A stretch of DNA of 64,000 nucleotides from Parvularcula bermudensis HTCC2503 (lineage in GTDB: Bacteria; Pseudomonadota; Alphaproteobacteria; Caulobacterales; Parvularculaceae): positions 1,922,001 to 1,986,000 of the forward strand of contig NC_014414.1 in NCBI RefSeq assembly GCF_000152825.2, in the 5' to 3' direction. Under the pieces are notes generated by a model. It was not told the origin of the DNA and searched no databases. It saw nothing but the letters and a program-made list of their open reading frames with translations. The position numbers were made by a program, and so were the translations under genes. Below are positions 9,386 through 18,012 of this stretch, one piece after another (position 1 is the stretch's first letter; every line of letters begins with the position of its first letter).

Positions 9386-10828
9386 TTACGAGGACGCAGC
9401 GGTCCCCGCCGCCTCGGCGCGGTCGAGAAGGGGGGGGAGGTGCCCACCGAAGCTCCCCGAACTGAGGATCAAGAGAAAATCCTTTGACGGCGATAGCGTT
9501 GGTAAAATATCGACGATCGCCGCCGGATCGGGGAGGGGGGTAACCGTCTCGTTGTTTGCCCTAATCCGTTCGACGATCTCATCGAGGCTCGCCTGGTCGT
9601 GACTGCCCGCCGCGGTCTCAGGGGGGGCGGCGACATAGACCTGATCGACCCCGTCGAAGGCCCGGTCATATTGGTCCAGGGCCTTTTTGTTCCGCCAGGT
9701 GAAGGTATGGGGCTCAAACAGGACCACAAGTCGGCGATCGGGAAAGTGCAGGCGGGCCGCCTCGATTGCTGACCGCGCTTTTTCGAGGGAGGAGCCGAAC
9801 CCCTCGTAAATGAGATAAGGTCCGTTCTCCGCCTTTCGGTCGAGACGTCGGGTCAGCCCCTGAAAGGCGCCCACCGCTTCCCTGAACAGGGCGGGGCTCA
9901 TTTGCTTTTCGCCGAGCAGATAGGCGGCCGCCCCGCAGATATTCTGGACCGCGTGGCGGCCCAGCTCCAGGGTTTGCATGCCGGCGATCAACTCGCCGCG
10001 GGCCAGCAGGTCAAAACGCGTTGGCGTTCCCTCGAGCGGATCTCCCGGCTTAATGGCTCGCGCGGTGAAATCGGCCCCCTCGACCAACCCGTAGCTGACT
10101 TTCGTGCCGTCATAATCATCAAAAAAACGGGCCGCGTGCCGTTCGTCCGTACACGCAACAAAACACCCCTCACGCGTCGCCAGGTCTTGAAGAAGGGCGC
10201 CGAAAGGGCGGTGATAATCGGCAAGGGTCGGGAAGACGTTTACGTGGTCATGGGTGGCGGAGGTCAAGACCACTGTATGCGGCTGATAATGAAGAAACTT
10301 CGAGCGATCGTCAAAATTCGCACTCGGATATTCATCGCCCTCGAAAATGAATGGACCGGTCCCCCCAATATGGGAGGAATGGGAAAGGCCGCGGGGGATG
10401 GCGCCGATGAACCAGCCTGGATCACGCTCGGCAAACAGCAGCGCGTGGGTAATGAGAGTGGAGAGGCTCGACTTACCGTAAGACCCCGCAACGACCGTCC
10501 GCCGCCTGTCCTCGGTCAGTTGCGCCAGGACTTGCGGAAAGGATCGTACACGATCGGCGTAGTACGAGAACGCCGCGCGCACCTCTTCATTGGTTTCGGG
10601 CACCAGGGTTGCATGCTTGCCGATCACGATGAGATCGGGATCACTCGGCAGATTGTCGGCGCGGTGCCCCTCGATCGGGTGGAGGCCGAGTTGGGTCAGG
10701 TAGGTACTGACCGGCGGATAGATCCCACTATCGCTGCCGGTCACTTCATATCCGGTTTGTTGAAGCAGGCGAGCGACGGCCGACATGCCGGCGCCGCAAA
10801 TTCCGATCAGATGCGCGCGTTTGGTCAT
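9386..10828 (-). CDS. mpl: Mpl-type murein tripeptide ligase (atypical motifs)
   Basis: 480 residues of the Mur ligase family, MurC/Mpl branch: HLIGICGAGMSAVARLL at the start and FEGDEYPSANFDDRSKFLHY, whose DEY...DxRSKF block is an Mpl hallmark. Mpl joins UDP-MurNAc to the tripeptide L-Ala-D-Glu-mDAP recovered from wall turnover. Odd points: the P-loop is GSYGKSS rather than GTHGKTT, and the usual DFAHHP-type site reads EGFGSS. FEPHTFTWRNK resembles the subtype I remember from Bacteroidetes (LHTFSS). It lies just before rnpB and the dcw cluster but on the opposite strand. Family certain, exact substrate less so. Confidence 0.8.
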   Translation of the reverse strand: MTKRAHLIGICGAGMSAVARLLQQTGYEVTGSDSGIYPPVSTYLTQLGLHPIEGHRADNLPSDPDLIVIGKHATLVPETNEEVRAAFSYYADRVRSFPQVLAQLTEDRRRTVVAGSYGKSSLSTLITHALLFAERDPGWFIGAIPRGLSHSSHIGGTGPFIFEGDEYPSANFDDRSKFLHYQPHTVVLTSATHDHVNVFPTLADYHRPFGALLQDLATREGCFVACTDERHAARFFDDYDGTKVSYGLVEGADFTARAIKPGDPLEGTPTRFDLLARGELIAGMQTLELGRHAVQNICGAAAYLLGEKQMSPALFREAVGAFQGLTRRLDRKAENGPYLIYEGFGSSLEKARSAIEAARLHFPDRRLVVLFEPHTFTWRNKKALDQYDRAFDGVDQVYVAAPPETAAGSHDQASLDEIVERIRANNETVTPLPDPAAIVDILPTLSPSKDFLLILSSGSFGGHLPPLLDRAEAAGTAASS

Positions 10829-10952
10829 GATCACGGGCTAGCAAGTGCCGCGGCCAGGGCGAAGCAAAATGCGTTTCTTCTGCGATTGACGGCTTGTCGG
10901 CGAGCGATCCTTATCGCTTGACCTCTGGTCTCTGGCGACGGACATGACCTCG

Positions 10953-11322
10953 GTCAGATGGCCGGACGGCCGCAGGTCCTACCTGAGGAAAGTCCGGGCT
11001 CCCTGGCGGCAGGGTGCCGGGTAACCCCCGGCCGGAGCGATCCGAGGGAAAGCGCCACAGAGATCGAACCGCCTCGGTCCGCCGAGGTAAGGGTGAAAAG
11101 GTGCGGTAAGAGCGCACCGCCGCATCGGCAACGCTGCGGGCATGGCAAGCCCCACCTGGAGCAAAACCGAATAGGGATGGGAGGGGCCCTTGGGCCCGGG
11201 GGCGCCGCCACCCCTTACCCATCCGGGTTGGTTGCTTGAGGCCGCCCGCAAGGGCGCGTCCCAGATGAATGGTCGTCCTCCGCCACGGCAGAGACAGAAC
11301 CCGGCTTACGCGGCCGTCTGAC
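10953..11322 (+). ncRNA. rnpB: RNase P RNA, bacterial type A
   Basis: The universally conserved core is present: GAGGAAAGTCCGGGCTCC at 10986-11003, GGTAAGGGTGAAAAGGTGCGGTAAGAG-like block near 11087-11115, the ATAGGG element, the GAATGG-type element and ACAGAACCCGGCTTA near the 3' end. The P1 helix closes it: GTCAGATGGCCG at 10953-10964 pairs with CGGCCGTCTGAC at 11311-11322. This catalytic RNA removes 5' leaders from pre-tRNA. A possible -35 (TTGACG, 10886-10891) lies upstream with a weak -10 about 17 bases later. Placement upstream of mraZ is common in alphaproteobacteria. Confidence 0.95.
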
Positions 11323-11421
11323 ACTTCTTCCCTTGGCCACACATGTTCCGCGCTCTCGCCCTGTTTGGTCGTCTTTCTGCGGTGGGCGCGCGCAAGGCAA
11401 GTGCTGCCAAGCTCGATTGTG

Positions 11422-11456
11422 TCCCATGCGAAACCATGATATCCCATGCTATACCA
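11422..11456 (-). promoter_or_regulatory. Putative MraZ operator: four TGG(G/T)N boxes at 10-bp spacing
   Basis: On the minus strand the region reads TGGTA-N5-TGGGA-N5-TGGTT-N5-TGGGA. On the plus strand the boxes are at 11452-11456, 11442-11446, 11432-11436 and 11422-11426, exactly one helical turn apart. MraZ of E. coli and Mycoplasma binds direct TGGGN repeats separated by five bases, so this is very probably the autoregulatory operator. It lies 76 bases before the mraZ start and overlaps a possible promoter (TTGTGT at 11417, TATCCC at 11440). Confidence 0.8.
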
Positions 11457-11531
11457 AATCATGCCTGGGACGGGCCATGCCCCGCATTGATCTCGGCACC
11501 GCTGGGGACTGACGAGAGGAGCCGACAAAAG

Positions 11532-12077
11532 GTGAGCGACGCAGGGACGCAGATTGCTGTCGATCTCAATGCCCCGTCGCGGTTCGTCGGGAATTTCGAG
11601 GCGCGGATAGACACCAAGGGGCGTGTGTCGGTCCCGGCGGAGTTTCGACGATTGCTGGTGCCCAGCCAGGCGGAGCCTGCTGCCGCTCTTTATGCCTGCC
11701 GCTCGTTTTTCGCGCCGGAGATCCAATGCGGTGGGCCCGACCTGCCCGATATCCTGCTCTATCTGGTCAAGACCCAAGATCTGATCGACGATGAGGGGCG
11801 CCGAGCAAAGCTCGAACGTGCAGTCACCGCCTTCACCCAGCGTTTGGGGTTCGACGACACAGGACGGGTCGTTCTGCCAAAGCCCTTTCGTGACCATGCG
11901 CGATTGGCGGGCAAAGCTGCCTTTATCGGGGCGGGGGCCTTCTTCACGATCGCCGTGCCGGAGGATCTCGACGATCTGTGGGCAAGTGTGACCGATATGA
12001 ACGCCGATCAGAAAAAAGTGTTCGAGGCGCGCGCCATGCCCTCGACCCTGGCGCGGCGGGGGCGGGGCGATGACTGA
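11532..12077 (+). CDS. mraZ: Transcriptional regulator MraZ
   Basis: 181 residues with two SpoVT/AbrB-like halves: DTKGRVSVP at 27-35 and DDTGRVVLP at 108-116, the two copies of the DxxGR motif that make the DNA-binding face. MraZ forms a ring-shaped oligomer and represses the dcw operon in other bacteria. It is longer than the usual 140-150 residues, with an N-terminal tail and a C-terminal extension. The start is GTG at 11532 after GAGGAG; the frame is open further upstream but without family similarity. It is the first gene of the dcw cluster and overlaps rsmH by eight bases. Confidence 0.93.
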   Translation: MSDAGTQIAVDLNAPSRFVGNFEARIDTKGRVSVPAEFRRLLVPSQAEPAAALYACRSFFAPEIQCGGPDLPDILLYLVKTQDLIDDEGRRAKLERAVTAFTQRLGFDDTGRVVLPKPFRDHARLAGKAAFIGAGAFFTIAVPEDLDDLWASVTDMNADQKKVFEARAMPSTLARRGRGDD

Positions 12078-13065
12078 CCTCCACCAGCCGGTCCTCCTCG
12101 ATGCCGTGATCGATCGGTTGTCGCCCCAGCCCGGAGAGATCCTTGTCGACGGGACGTTCGGCGCGGGGGGCTACACCCGCCGCCTCCTGGAGGCTGGCGC
12201 GACCATCATCGCTTTTGACCGGGATCCCACGGCCATTGCGGCAGGGCGGTCGCTCGAACGGGAATGCGGGGACGCTCTGACCCTCGTTGAAGCCCCGTTC
12301 TCGGCGTTGGCCGAGCATGTCGCCCCACCGATCAACGGGGTGGTGTTCGATTTCGGCGTTTCCTCGATGCAGCTCGACCGGCCGGAGCGCGGGTTTTCCT
12401 TCCGCGCAGAGGGGCCCCTCGATATGCGGATGGGGGCGGGGCGTCCGGCGGCGGACTTTGTCAACCAGGCCGAGGAAGCGGCGCTTGCCGACGTTTTTTA
12501 TCATTATGGTGAGGAGAGACGGTCCCGCGCTCTTGCTCGCCGTATCGTGGCGCAGCGCGAGACCACGCCGTTCGAAACGACGGCGCAATTGGCGGCTGTG
12601 GCGGAGGCGGTGCTGGGCACCAGGGACAAGATCCATCCGGCGACCCGTATGTTTCAGGCGCTTCGCATTCTCGTGAACGATGAGCTCGGCGAAATCGTCA
12701 GGGCGCTGATCGCGGCTGAAAAGGTCTTGGCAGAGGGGGGGCGTCTTGTGGCGGTCTCGTTCCATTCGCTGGAAGACCGGATCGTCAAAAGGTTTTTCCA
12801 AGTGACGGAGGGGCGGGCGCAAACGGCCTCTCGTCATGAGCCGCCGGTGGATAAAATACTGCCTCGCTTTGCGCCTCTCGGTAAGGCGCTCTCCGCCGAC
12901 GAGGCGGAGATTGCCGGCAATCCAAGGGCGCGGAGCGCGCGATTGCGGGCTGGTGTCCGTACGGCCGCACCGCCCACGGATTGGACGGAGGCGGCATTGG
13001 CGCAATTGGGCCTGCCGGCTCTTGTTTTTTCCCCTCTTCAAGACGCTTGGAGGCCCTCCCCATGA
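12070..13065 (+). CDS. rsmH: 16S rRNA (cytosine1402-N4)-methyltransferase RsmH
   Basis: 331 residues, normal length. It opens with HQPVLLDAVIDRL and the SAM-binding DGTFGAGGYTRRLLE, then FDFGVSSMQLDRPERGFSF, DMRM and the C-terminal VSFHSLEDRIVKRFF; all are family landmarks. It methylates N4 of C1402 in the decoding centre of 16S rRNA. It sits in its standard place between mraZ and ftsL, overlapping both (8 and 4 bases), which implies translational coupling. Confidence 0.97.
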   Translation: MTDLHQPVLLDAVIDRLSPQPGEILVDGTFGAGGYTRRLLEAGATIIAFDRDPTAIAAGRSLERECGDALTLVEAPFSALAEHVAPPINGVVFDFGVSSMQLDRPERGFSFRAEGPLDMRMGAGRPAADFVNQAEEAALADVFYHYGEERRSRALARRIVAQRETTPFETTAQLAAVAEAVLGTRDKIHPATRMFQALRILVNDELGEIVRALIAAEKVLAEGGRLVAVSFHSLEDRIVKRFFQVTEGRAQTASRHEPPVDKILPRFAPLGKALSADEAEIAGNPRARSARLRAGVRTAAPPTDWTEAALAQLGLPALVFSPLQDAWRPSP

Positions 13066-13448
13066 GGATTATTCTTGCCCTGCTCATCATTGCGACCGCC
13101 GGTTCCTCTGCTTTCCGTTTCCTGACCGAGGCGGAGATCCAGAGCCTCGAACGGAAGAGGTCTTTGTTGATCGCCAAAGAGGAGGCGTTGGTCTCGGACG
13201 TTCAGCAATTGGAGCTGTCGGTCGAAGTCCTTGAATCCGCCCGCCGACTCAGTGAACTCAATGCGTCTCATTTGACGTTGGGCACAGTAAAGTCTGGACA
13301 GCTTTTGGATGATCGGGCCTTCGCCGATGTCATCGGCATGGATGAATCGCCGATTCCCAATGATTTGGGGCCTGAATCGGACGTGATCGGAAATATGATC
13401 GGCATGGTCGACCCCAATCTCGGTGAAAAGGAATTGGTCCATGAGTGA
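13062..13448 (+). CDS. ftsL: Cell division protein FtsL
   Basis: 128 residues. A single membrane segment lies right at the N-terminus (ILALLIIATAGSSAF), followed by a heptad-rich stretch about 27-60 (EIQSLERKRSLLIAKEEAL) that would form the coiled coil with FtsB, then an acidic tail. Sequence identity in this family is always low, so the call rests on size, topology and position between rsmH and ftsI. FtsL is part of the FtsQLB complex that activates FtsWI. ATG at 13062 overlaps the rsmH stop. Confidence 0.85.
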   Translation: MRIILALLIIATAGSSAFRFLTEAEIQSLERKRSLLIAKEEALVSDVQQLELSVEVLESARRLSELNASHLTLGTVKSGQLLDDRAFADVIGMDESPIPNDLGPESDVIGNMIGMVDPNLGEKELVHE

Positions 13449-15129
13449 GCCGATCTCTCCCGAGGCCGATGTCACCTTCAGGCTCAAGCTCTGCGCCGTC
13501 GCTTTCTTCGGCCTTTTCGGTCTTTTGCTGCTGCGGTTGGGGATGGTGTCCTTTGGCGGCGAGGTGAGCCTTCGGTACGACCAGGACGCGCGCGCCGAGA
13601 TCAGAGCCCCAAGGGCGATCGTCGACCGGGTGGGCCGTCCCTTGGCAATGAATACCAACCTCATCGGTCTGGCCGTCGATGGGCGGGAGGTAACGGACCC
13701 CGAGGAGATCGCCGCGCGTCTCTTGCCGCTATTTCCCGATCTCGATACGGCGCGTCTGACTTCTCGGCTGGCGCGTGGCCGCTATGTCCATTTGTTCAAT
13801 GCGATCACGGACAAAGAGCGTCAGGCGGTGATTGCCCTTGGTCTGCCGGGGGTCCGATTCCCTGAAAGCCAGGGCCGGGCCTATCCGCAAAAAAGCCTCG
13901 CAGCCCATATTGTGGGCTATCGCATTCCCGGCGAAGGGGGGGCGGTGGGCGCTGAAAAAGCCCTAGATGCGGGCTCCCTGTCCCCCGGAGGGAGAGAGCC
14001 GGTGGCCCTCTCGATCGATCTGGTGGCGCAGCAAATCCTCGAAGAAGAACTGGCGCGTGCCCTTGAGACCTTTTCGGGCAAGGCGGCGTGGGGGGTCCTT
14101 CTCGATGTCCATACGGGGCAGGTCCGCGCCTTGGCCAATCTGCCGACCTTCAATCCCAATCGTCCCGGGGCCTTCCCGGCGGCCTCCTGGCGCAACCGGG
14201 CCATGTCCGACCGGTATGAGCTCGGCTCGGCTTTCAAGCCCTTGACCGTCGCGGCGGCGTTTGATGCGGGGGTGATTGCGCCATCTGAAACCTTTGATGT
14301 CGCCACACCGCTTGAGATCGGCGGGTGGGAGATCGATGATTACAGCCGCAAAAAGCCCTTCATGACGCCCGCTGAAATCGTCCAATATTCGTCGAATATC
14401 GGGACGATCAGGATCGTTCAACGATTGGGAACGGCGCGCTTTACGCAAATGTTGGAGGCGCTCAATCTCTCCTCTCCGCTTTTTACTGAGTTGCCGGAGG
14501 CCCGCGATCCGGCCCTGTCGACGGAATGGCGGCCGTCGGAATTGGCCTCCAGTTCCTATGGCCACGGCATCGCCGTCAGCCCCTTACAATTGACGGCGGC
14601 CTTTGCGGCAGTGGTCAATGGCGGTGTCTACCGTACCCCAACCTTCCTGAATGAGGCGACTGTTCCTGGTCGGCGTATCTTCCGTCCCGAAACCAGCAAA
14701 CGCATGAAATTGATTTTAAGGCGGACGGTTACGGACGGTACTGCGCGCAATGCCCGCGCCCCAGGCTATTATCCGATCGGGAAAACAGCGACGGCGGACA
14801 AGCCTGTCGCGGGCGGATATCGCGATGAAGGGGGGCAATTGATCTCAAGCTTTATCGGTGCCTTTCCCGGCTACGACCCTCAATACGTCCTTTTGGTCTC
14901 CGTGGATGAGCCGAAGGGCACGCGTGAAACCTATGGATTTGCCACCGCGGGCTATGTCGCGGCGCCCGCCTTTTCGCGAATTGTGGAGCGCGTGGCGCCG
15001 ACCCTCGACATCATGCCCGCCTCCGACGCCGTGGCGGCCGACGGGTTTTTAGGGCTGCGTCGGGAAATCGCTCAACGACCCGCCGAAACCGATGCGCTGG
15101 CCCGCTTAATGGAAGAGGCGTTGCGGTAA
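13441..15129 (+). CDS. ftsI: Septal transpeptidase FtsI (PBP3) with altered KTG motif
   Basis: 562 residues: a membrane anchor at 17-34, a pedestal domain (RAPRAIVDRVGRPLA), then the transpeptidase domain. Catalytic motif 1 is SAFK at 263-266 and motif 2 is SSN at 317-319. Motif 3 reads GKTATA at 447-452, so the third residue of the normal KTG triad is Ala. The end VDEPKGTRETYGFATAG is typical FtsI. ATG at 13441 is chosen over the GTG at 13423 because it overlaps ftsL by eight bases like its neighbours. It cross-links septal peptidoglycan with FtsW. The KTA change is confirmed directly in the bases 14782-14790. Confidence 0.93.
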   Translation: MSEPISPEADVTFRLKLCAVAFFGLFGLLLLRLGMVSFGGEVSLRYDQDARAEIRAPRAIVDRVGRPLAMNTNLIGLAVDGREVTDPEEIAARLLPLFPDLDTARLTSRLARGRYVHLFNAITDKERQAVIALGLPGVRFPESQGRAYPQKSLAAHIVGYRIPGEGGAVGAEKALDAGSLSPGGREPVALSIDLVAQQILEEELARALETFSGKAAWGVLLDVHTGQVRALANLPTFNPNRPGAFPAASWRNRAMSDRYELGSAFKPLTVAAAFDAGVIAPSETFDVATPLEIGGWEIDDYSRKKPFMTPAEIVQYSSNIGTIRIVQRLGTARFTQMLEALNLSSPLFTELPEARDPALSTEWRPSELASSSYGHGIAVSPLQLTAAFAAVVNGGVYRTPTFLNEATVPGRRIFRPETSKRMKLILRRTVTDGTARNARAPGYYPIGKTATADKPVAGGYRDEGGQLISSFIGAFPGYDPQYVLLVSVDEPKGTRETYGFATAGYVAAPAFSRIVERVAPTLDIMPASDAVAADGFLGLRREIAQRPAETDALARLMEEALR

Positions 15130-16571
15130 TGCGTTTGTCCGACCTCATCCCCCTCGACGGCCATCTGGATGCGGAGATTACCGGCCTGACGGCGGATTCC
15201 CGTCAGGTGAAGCCAGGCTTTCTCTTTGCGGCCCTGCCGGGGGAGACGACCGACGGTCGGCGGTATATCGATCAGGCCATTGCGGCCGGGGCGGCGGCCA
15301 TCTTGGCGCCGACAGGGACGACCGCGACAGTCCCCGTCCTGGCCGACGACAATCCTCGCCAGGCGCTGGCTATGCTGGCCGCCCGTTTTCACGCGGGCCA
15401 ACCAAAGTGCATTGTCGGCGTGACCGGTACGAACGGGAAGACCTCCGTCGCGCGGTTCGTTGCACAGCTTTGGTCGGCTTTTGGCCATTCTGCGGGCACG
15501 GTCGGCACCTTGGGGGCTAGCGCCCCGGGCTATGATTACGCGCTGCGCCACACGACCCCCGATCCCGTGGAGCTGCACCAGGTGATCTCCACCATGGCGG
15601 CGATGGGAACGACCCATCTGGCGATGGAAGTGTCCTCCCACGGTCTTGCCCAACATAGGGCCGACGGCGTCCGATTTTCCCATGCCGGCTTTACGAATAT
15701 TACCCAGGACCATCTCGATTATCATCCAAGCTTTGAGGCCTATTTCGCCGCCAAAATGCGCCTACTGACGGCCCTTCTTCCCGAGACGGGCCAAGCGGTG
15801 ATCACCACCGACGGTGCCGGCGCAGAGGGGGCAATCGAGGCCGCGCAGGGGGCGGGCAGACGGGTGCTGACCGTTGGACGGCGCGGCGAGACGCTCAAGC
15901 TCTTATCGTGTGTGCCCCATCAAGGCGGATTGGCATTGACAGTGTCCGTCGAGGAGGGCCCCGCCCAGAGTGTCGCGCTTTCATTGATCGGTGATTTCCA
16001 GGCGGACAATGCTCTTGTGGCGGCGGGGTTGGTCATCGCGTCGGGGGCGGAGCCGGAGGCGGTTATCGAGGCGATGGCCAAGCTCTCCGCCGCGCCGGGG
16101 CGTATGCAGCCCGCCGGGCAAAAATCATGTGAGGGGGGGATGGCATCGGCCTTTGTCGATTATGCCCATACCCCCGATGCCATTGCGACCGCCTTGCGGG
16201 CCATCAAACCCCATGTCCCCGGCGGGCGTGTGGTGGTGGTGATCGGGGCCGGCGGTGATCGCGACCGGACCAAACGGCCCTTAATGGGGCGGGCGGCGGC
16301 GGCGGGCGCCGATCTGGTCATTGTCACCGACGACAATCCGCGTTCTGAAGACCCAGCGGCGATCAGATCCCAGGTCGCCGAGGGCGCCCCCGGGGCGCAG
16401 ATCATCGGCGGGCGCGAAGCGGCGATCAGAGCGGGGGCCGAGGCCTTGAAGGCGGGGGACGTTCTCCTGGTGACCGGCAAGGGCCATGAGCAGACCCAGA
16501 CCATCGGCCACGTGACCTATCCCTTCGATGATGTGTCGACGACCCTTGCGGCCATGGGAGGTGAGGGATGA
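15129..16571 (+). CDS. murE: UDP-MurNAc-L-Ala-D-Glu:meso-DAP ligase MurE
   Basis: 480 residues with canonical Mur ligase motifs: P-loop GVTGTNGKTS, NITQDHLDYH with the following KMRLL lysine, VDYAHTPDA and GAGGDRDRTKRPLMG. The DNPRSEDP motif marks specificity for meso-diaminopimelate rather than lysine. It adds the third residue of the stem peptide in the cytosol. The ATG shares one base with the ftsI stop and the end overlaps murF by four, in the usual dcw order. Confidence 0.97.
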   Translation: MRLSDLIPLDGHLDAEITGLTADSRQVKPGFLFAALPGETTDGRRYIDQAIAAGAAAILAPTGTTATVPVLADDNPRQALAMLAARFHAGQPKCIVGVTGTNGKTSVARFVAQLWSAFGHSAGTVGTLGASAPGYDYALRHTTPDPVELHQVISTMAAMGTTHLAMEVSSHGLAQHRADGVRFSHAGFTNITQDHLDYHPSFEAYFAAKMRLLTALLPETGQAVITTDGAGAEGAIEAAQGAGRRVLTVGRRGETLKLLSCVPHQGGLALTVSVEEGPAQSVALSLIGDFQADNALVAAGLVIASGAEPEAVIEAMAKLSAAPGRMQPAGQKSCEGGMASAFVDYAHTPDAIATALRAIKPHVPGGRVVVVIGAGGDRDRTKRPLMGRAAAAGADLVIVTDDNPRSEDPAAIRSQVAEGAPGAQIIGGREAAIRAGAEALKAGDVLLVTGKGHEQTQTIGHVTYPFDDVSTTLAAMGGEG

Positions 16572-18004
16572 CCGACGCCCCCCTCTGGACCGTGCGAGAA
16601 ATCATTGCCGCCACCGGCGCCGCCTTAAGAGGGGCAGGGGAGGGGGAGACCTTGGGCGAGCGGCCGGTTTACGGTCTTTCCTTCGATACGAGAAGCTTGG
16701 CCAAGGGCGATCTGTTCATCGCCCTCAGCGGGGCGCGGGATGGGCACGACTTTGCCCAAGCCGCGGCGGATAAAGGCGCCGCGGCGGCGCTGTTGACCCA
16801 TCGCCCGGCGGATCTTTCCGAGGCGCTGCCCGGCCTGATGGTCGATGACCCCTTGCGGGCGCTTGAGGATTTGGCGCGGGCGGCACGGCAACGGTGCTTC
16901 GGGGCCCTGGTCGCCGTGACGGGAAGCGTTGGAAAGACGACGACCAAGGAGATGCTTCGGGCGGCGCTTTCCCCTCTGGGCGAGGTTCATGCCGCGGCGA
17001 AGAGCTTTAACAATCATATCGGCGTCCCGATTTCTCTTGCGAGCCTGCCTCAACAGGCGGCCTTTGGCGTGTTCGAAATCGGCATGAATCACGCCGGCGA
17101 GATCACCCCGCTCGTCGATCTCGTCCGCCCGCATGTGGCGATCATCACGAGTGTAGCGGCGGTTCATTTGGAAAACTTCTCCTCCGTGGACGGGATTGCC
17201 GACGCCAAGGCCGAGATTTTGTCGGGGATCCGGCGCGGCGGCGCGGCTGTCCTGCCGTCGGATAATCCGTATTATGAGCGGCTGGTGTCGCGCGCTCGGG
17301 AATGCGGTGTCGAGCGCATCGTGCCCTTTGGCTTTGGCGATGGCGCGCGGCCCGGTATCTGGGGCACCGCACCAGTGATGATTGAGGGCGGGAGCAGAAC
17401 CGAGATCGCCATCGCCGGGGAGCGCCATGTCCTGGAGCTGGGCGTGCCTGGCACCCATCAGGTCTCCAACGCCCTTGCGGTCATCGCGGCCGGCGCGGCC
17501 CTCGGCCTCGACCTTGAGTCGATGATCGAGGGATTGGCCTCCTTCAGAGCGGGGGCGGGCCGCGGGGCGCGCCATCATGTGACGATCAGGGGCAAAAAAG
17601 TGCTCGTCCTCGACGAAAGCTACAACGCCAACCCCACCTCGATGGCCTCGGCCCTGGCGCAATTGGGCGAGACTGAGCCCGTGGCAGGAGGACGCCGCCT
17701 CGCCGTCTTGGGGGAAATGAAAGAGCTCGGGCCGACAAGTGACGCGCTCCATGCCGGTCTTGCCGGCCCCATCGAAGACGCGGGCACGGCCAGGGTCTGG
17801 CTGGCCGGCAGCGGGATGGCGCCGTTGCGCGACGCCCTGCCTGCCGATCGCGTGGCGGAATGGGCGCCGAAGGCCCCGGATCTCCTGTCAAATCTCGTAG
17901 ATTCGCTCGAACAGGGTGACGTTGTTCTCTTCAAGGGGTCCAACGCGGCCGGAATCGGCGCACTGCTTGAGGCGTTTCTAGCCAAGACCGATAGGGCGGG
18001 GTAG
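16568..18004 (+). CDS. murF: UDP-MurNAc-tripeptide:D-Ala-D-Ala ligase MurF
   Basis: 478 residues. Intact catalytic motifs: P-loop [49 protein letters not shown] and [13 protein letters not shown]. It attaches D-Ala-D-Ala made by Ddl (encoded later in the cluster) to complete UDP-MurNAc-pentapeptide. ATGA overlap with murE; nine bases separate it from mraY. Nothing unusual. Confidence 0.97.
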   Translation: MTDAPLWTVREIIAATGAALRGAGEGETLGERPVYGLSFDTRSLAKGDLFIALSGARDGHDFAQAAADKGAAAALLTHRPADLSEALPGLMVDDPLRALEDLARAARQRCFGALVAVTGSVGKTTTKEMLRAALSPLGEVHAAAKSFNNHIGVPISLASLPQQAAFGVFEIGMNHAGEITPLVDLVRPHVAIITSVAAVHLENFSSVDGIADAKAEILSGIRRGGAAVLPSDNPYYERLVSRARECGVERIVPFGFGDGARPGIWGTAPVMIEGGSRTEIAIAGERHVLELGVPGTHQVSNALAVIAAGAALGLDLESMIEGLASFRAGAGRGARHHVTIRGKKVLVLDESYNANPTSMASALAQLGETEPVAGGRRLAVLGEMKELGPTSDALHAGLAGPIEDAGTARVWLAGSGMAPLRDALPADRVAEWAPKAPDLLSNLVDSLEQGDVVLFKGSNAAGIGALLEAFLAKTDRAG

Positions 18005-18012
18005 CGCGCGTT

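Noticed and set aside
10911-11897. Minus-strand open frame of 328 residues across rnpB and mraZ
   Set aside because: It runs through the RNase P RNA and the MraZ operator with unusual composition; shadow only.
16625-17752. Long minus-strand frame inside murF
   Set aside because: Shadow of a high-GC coding region; murF motifs are complete on the plus strand.
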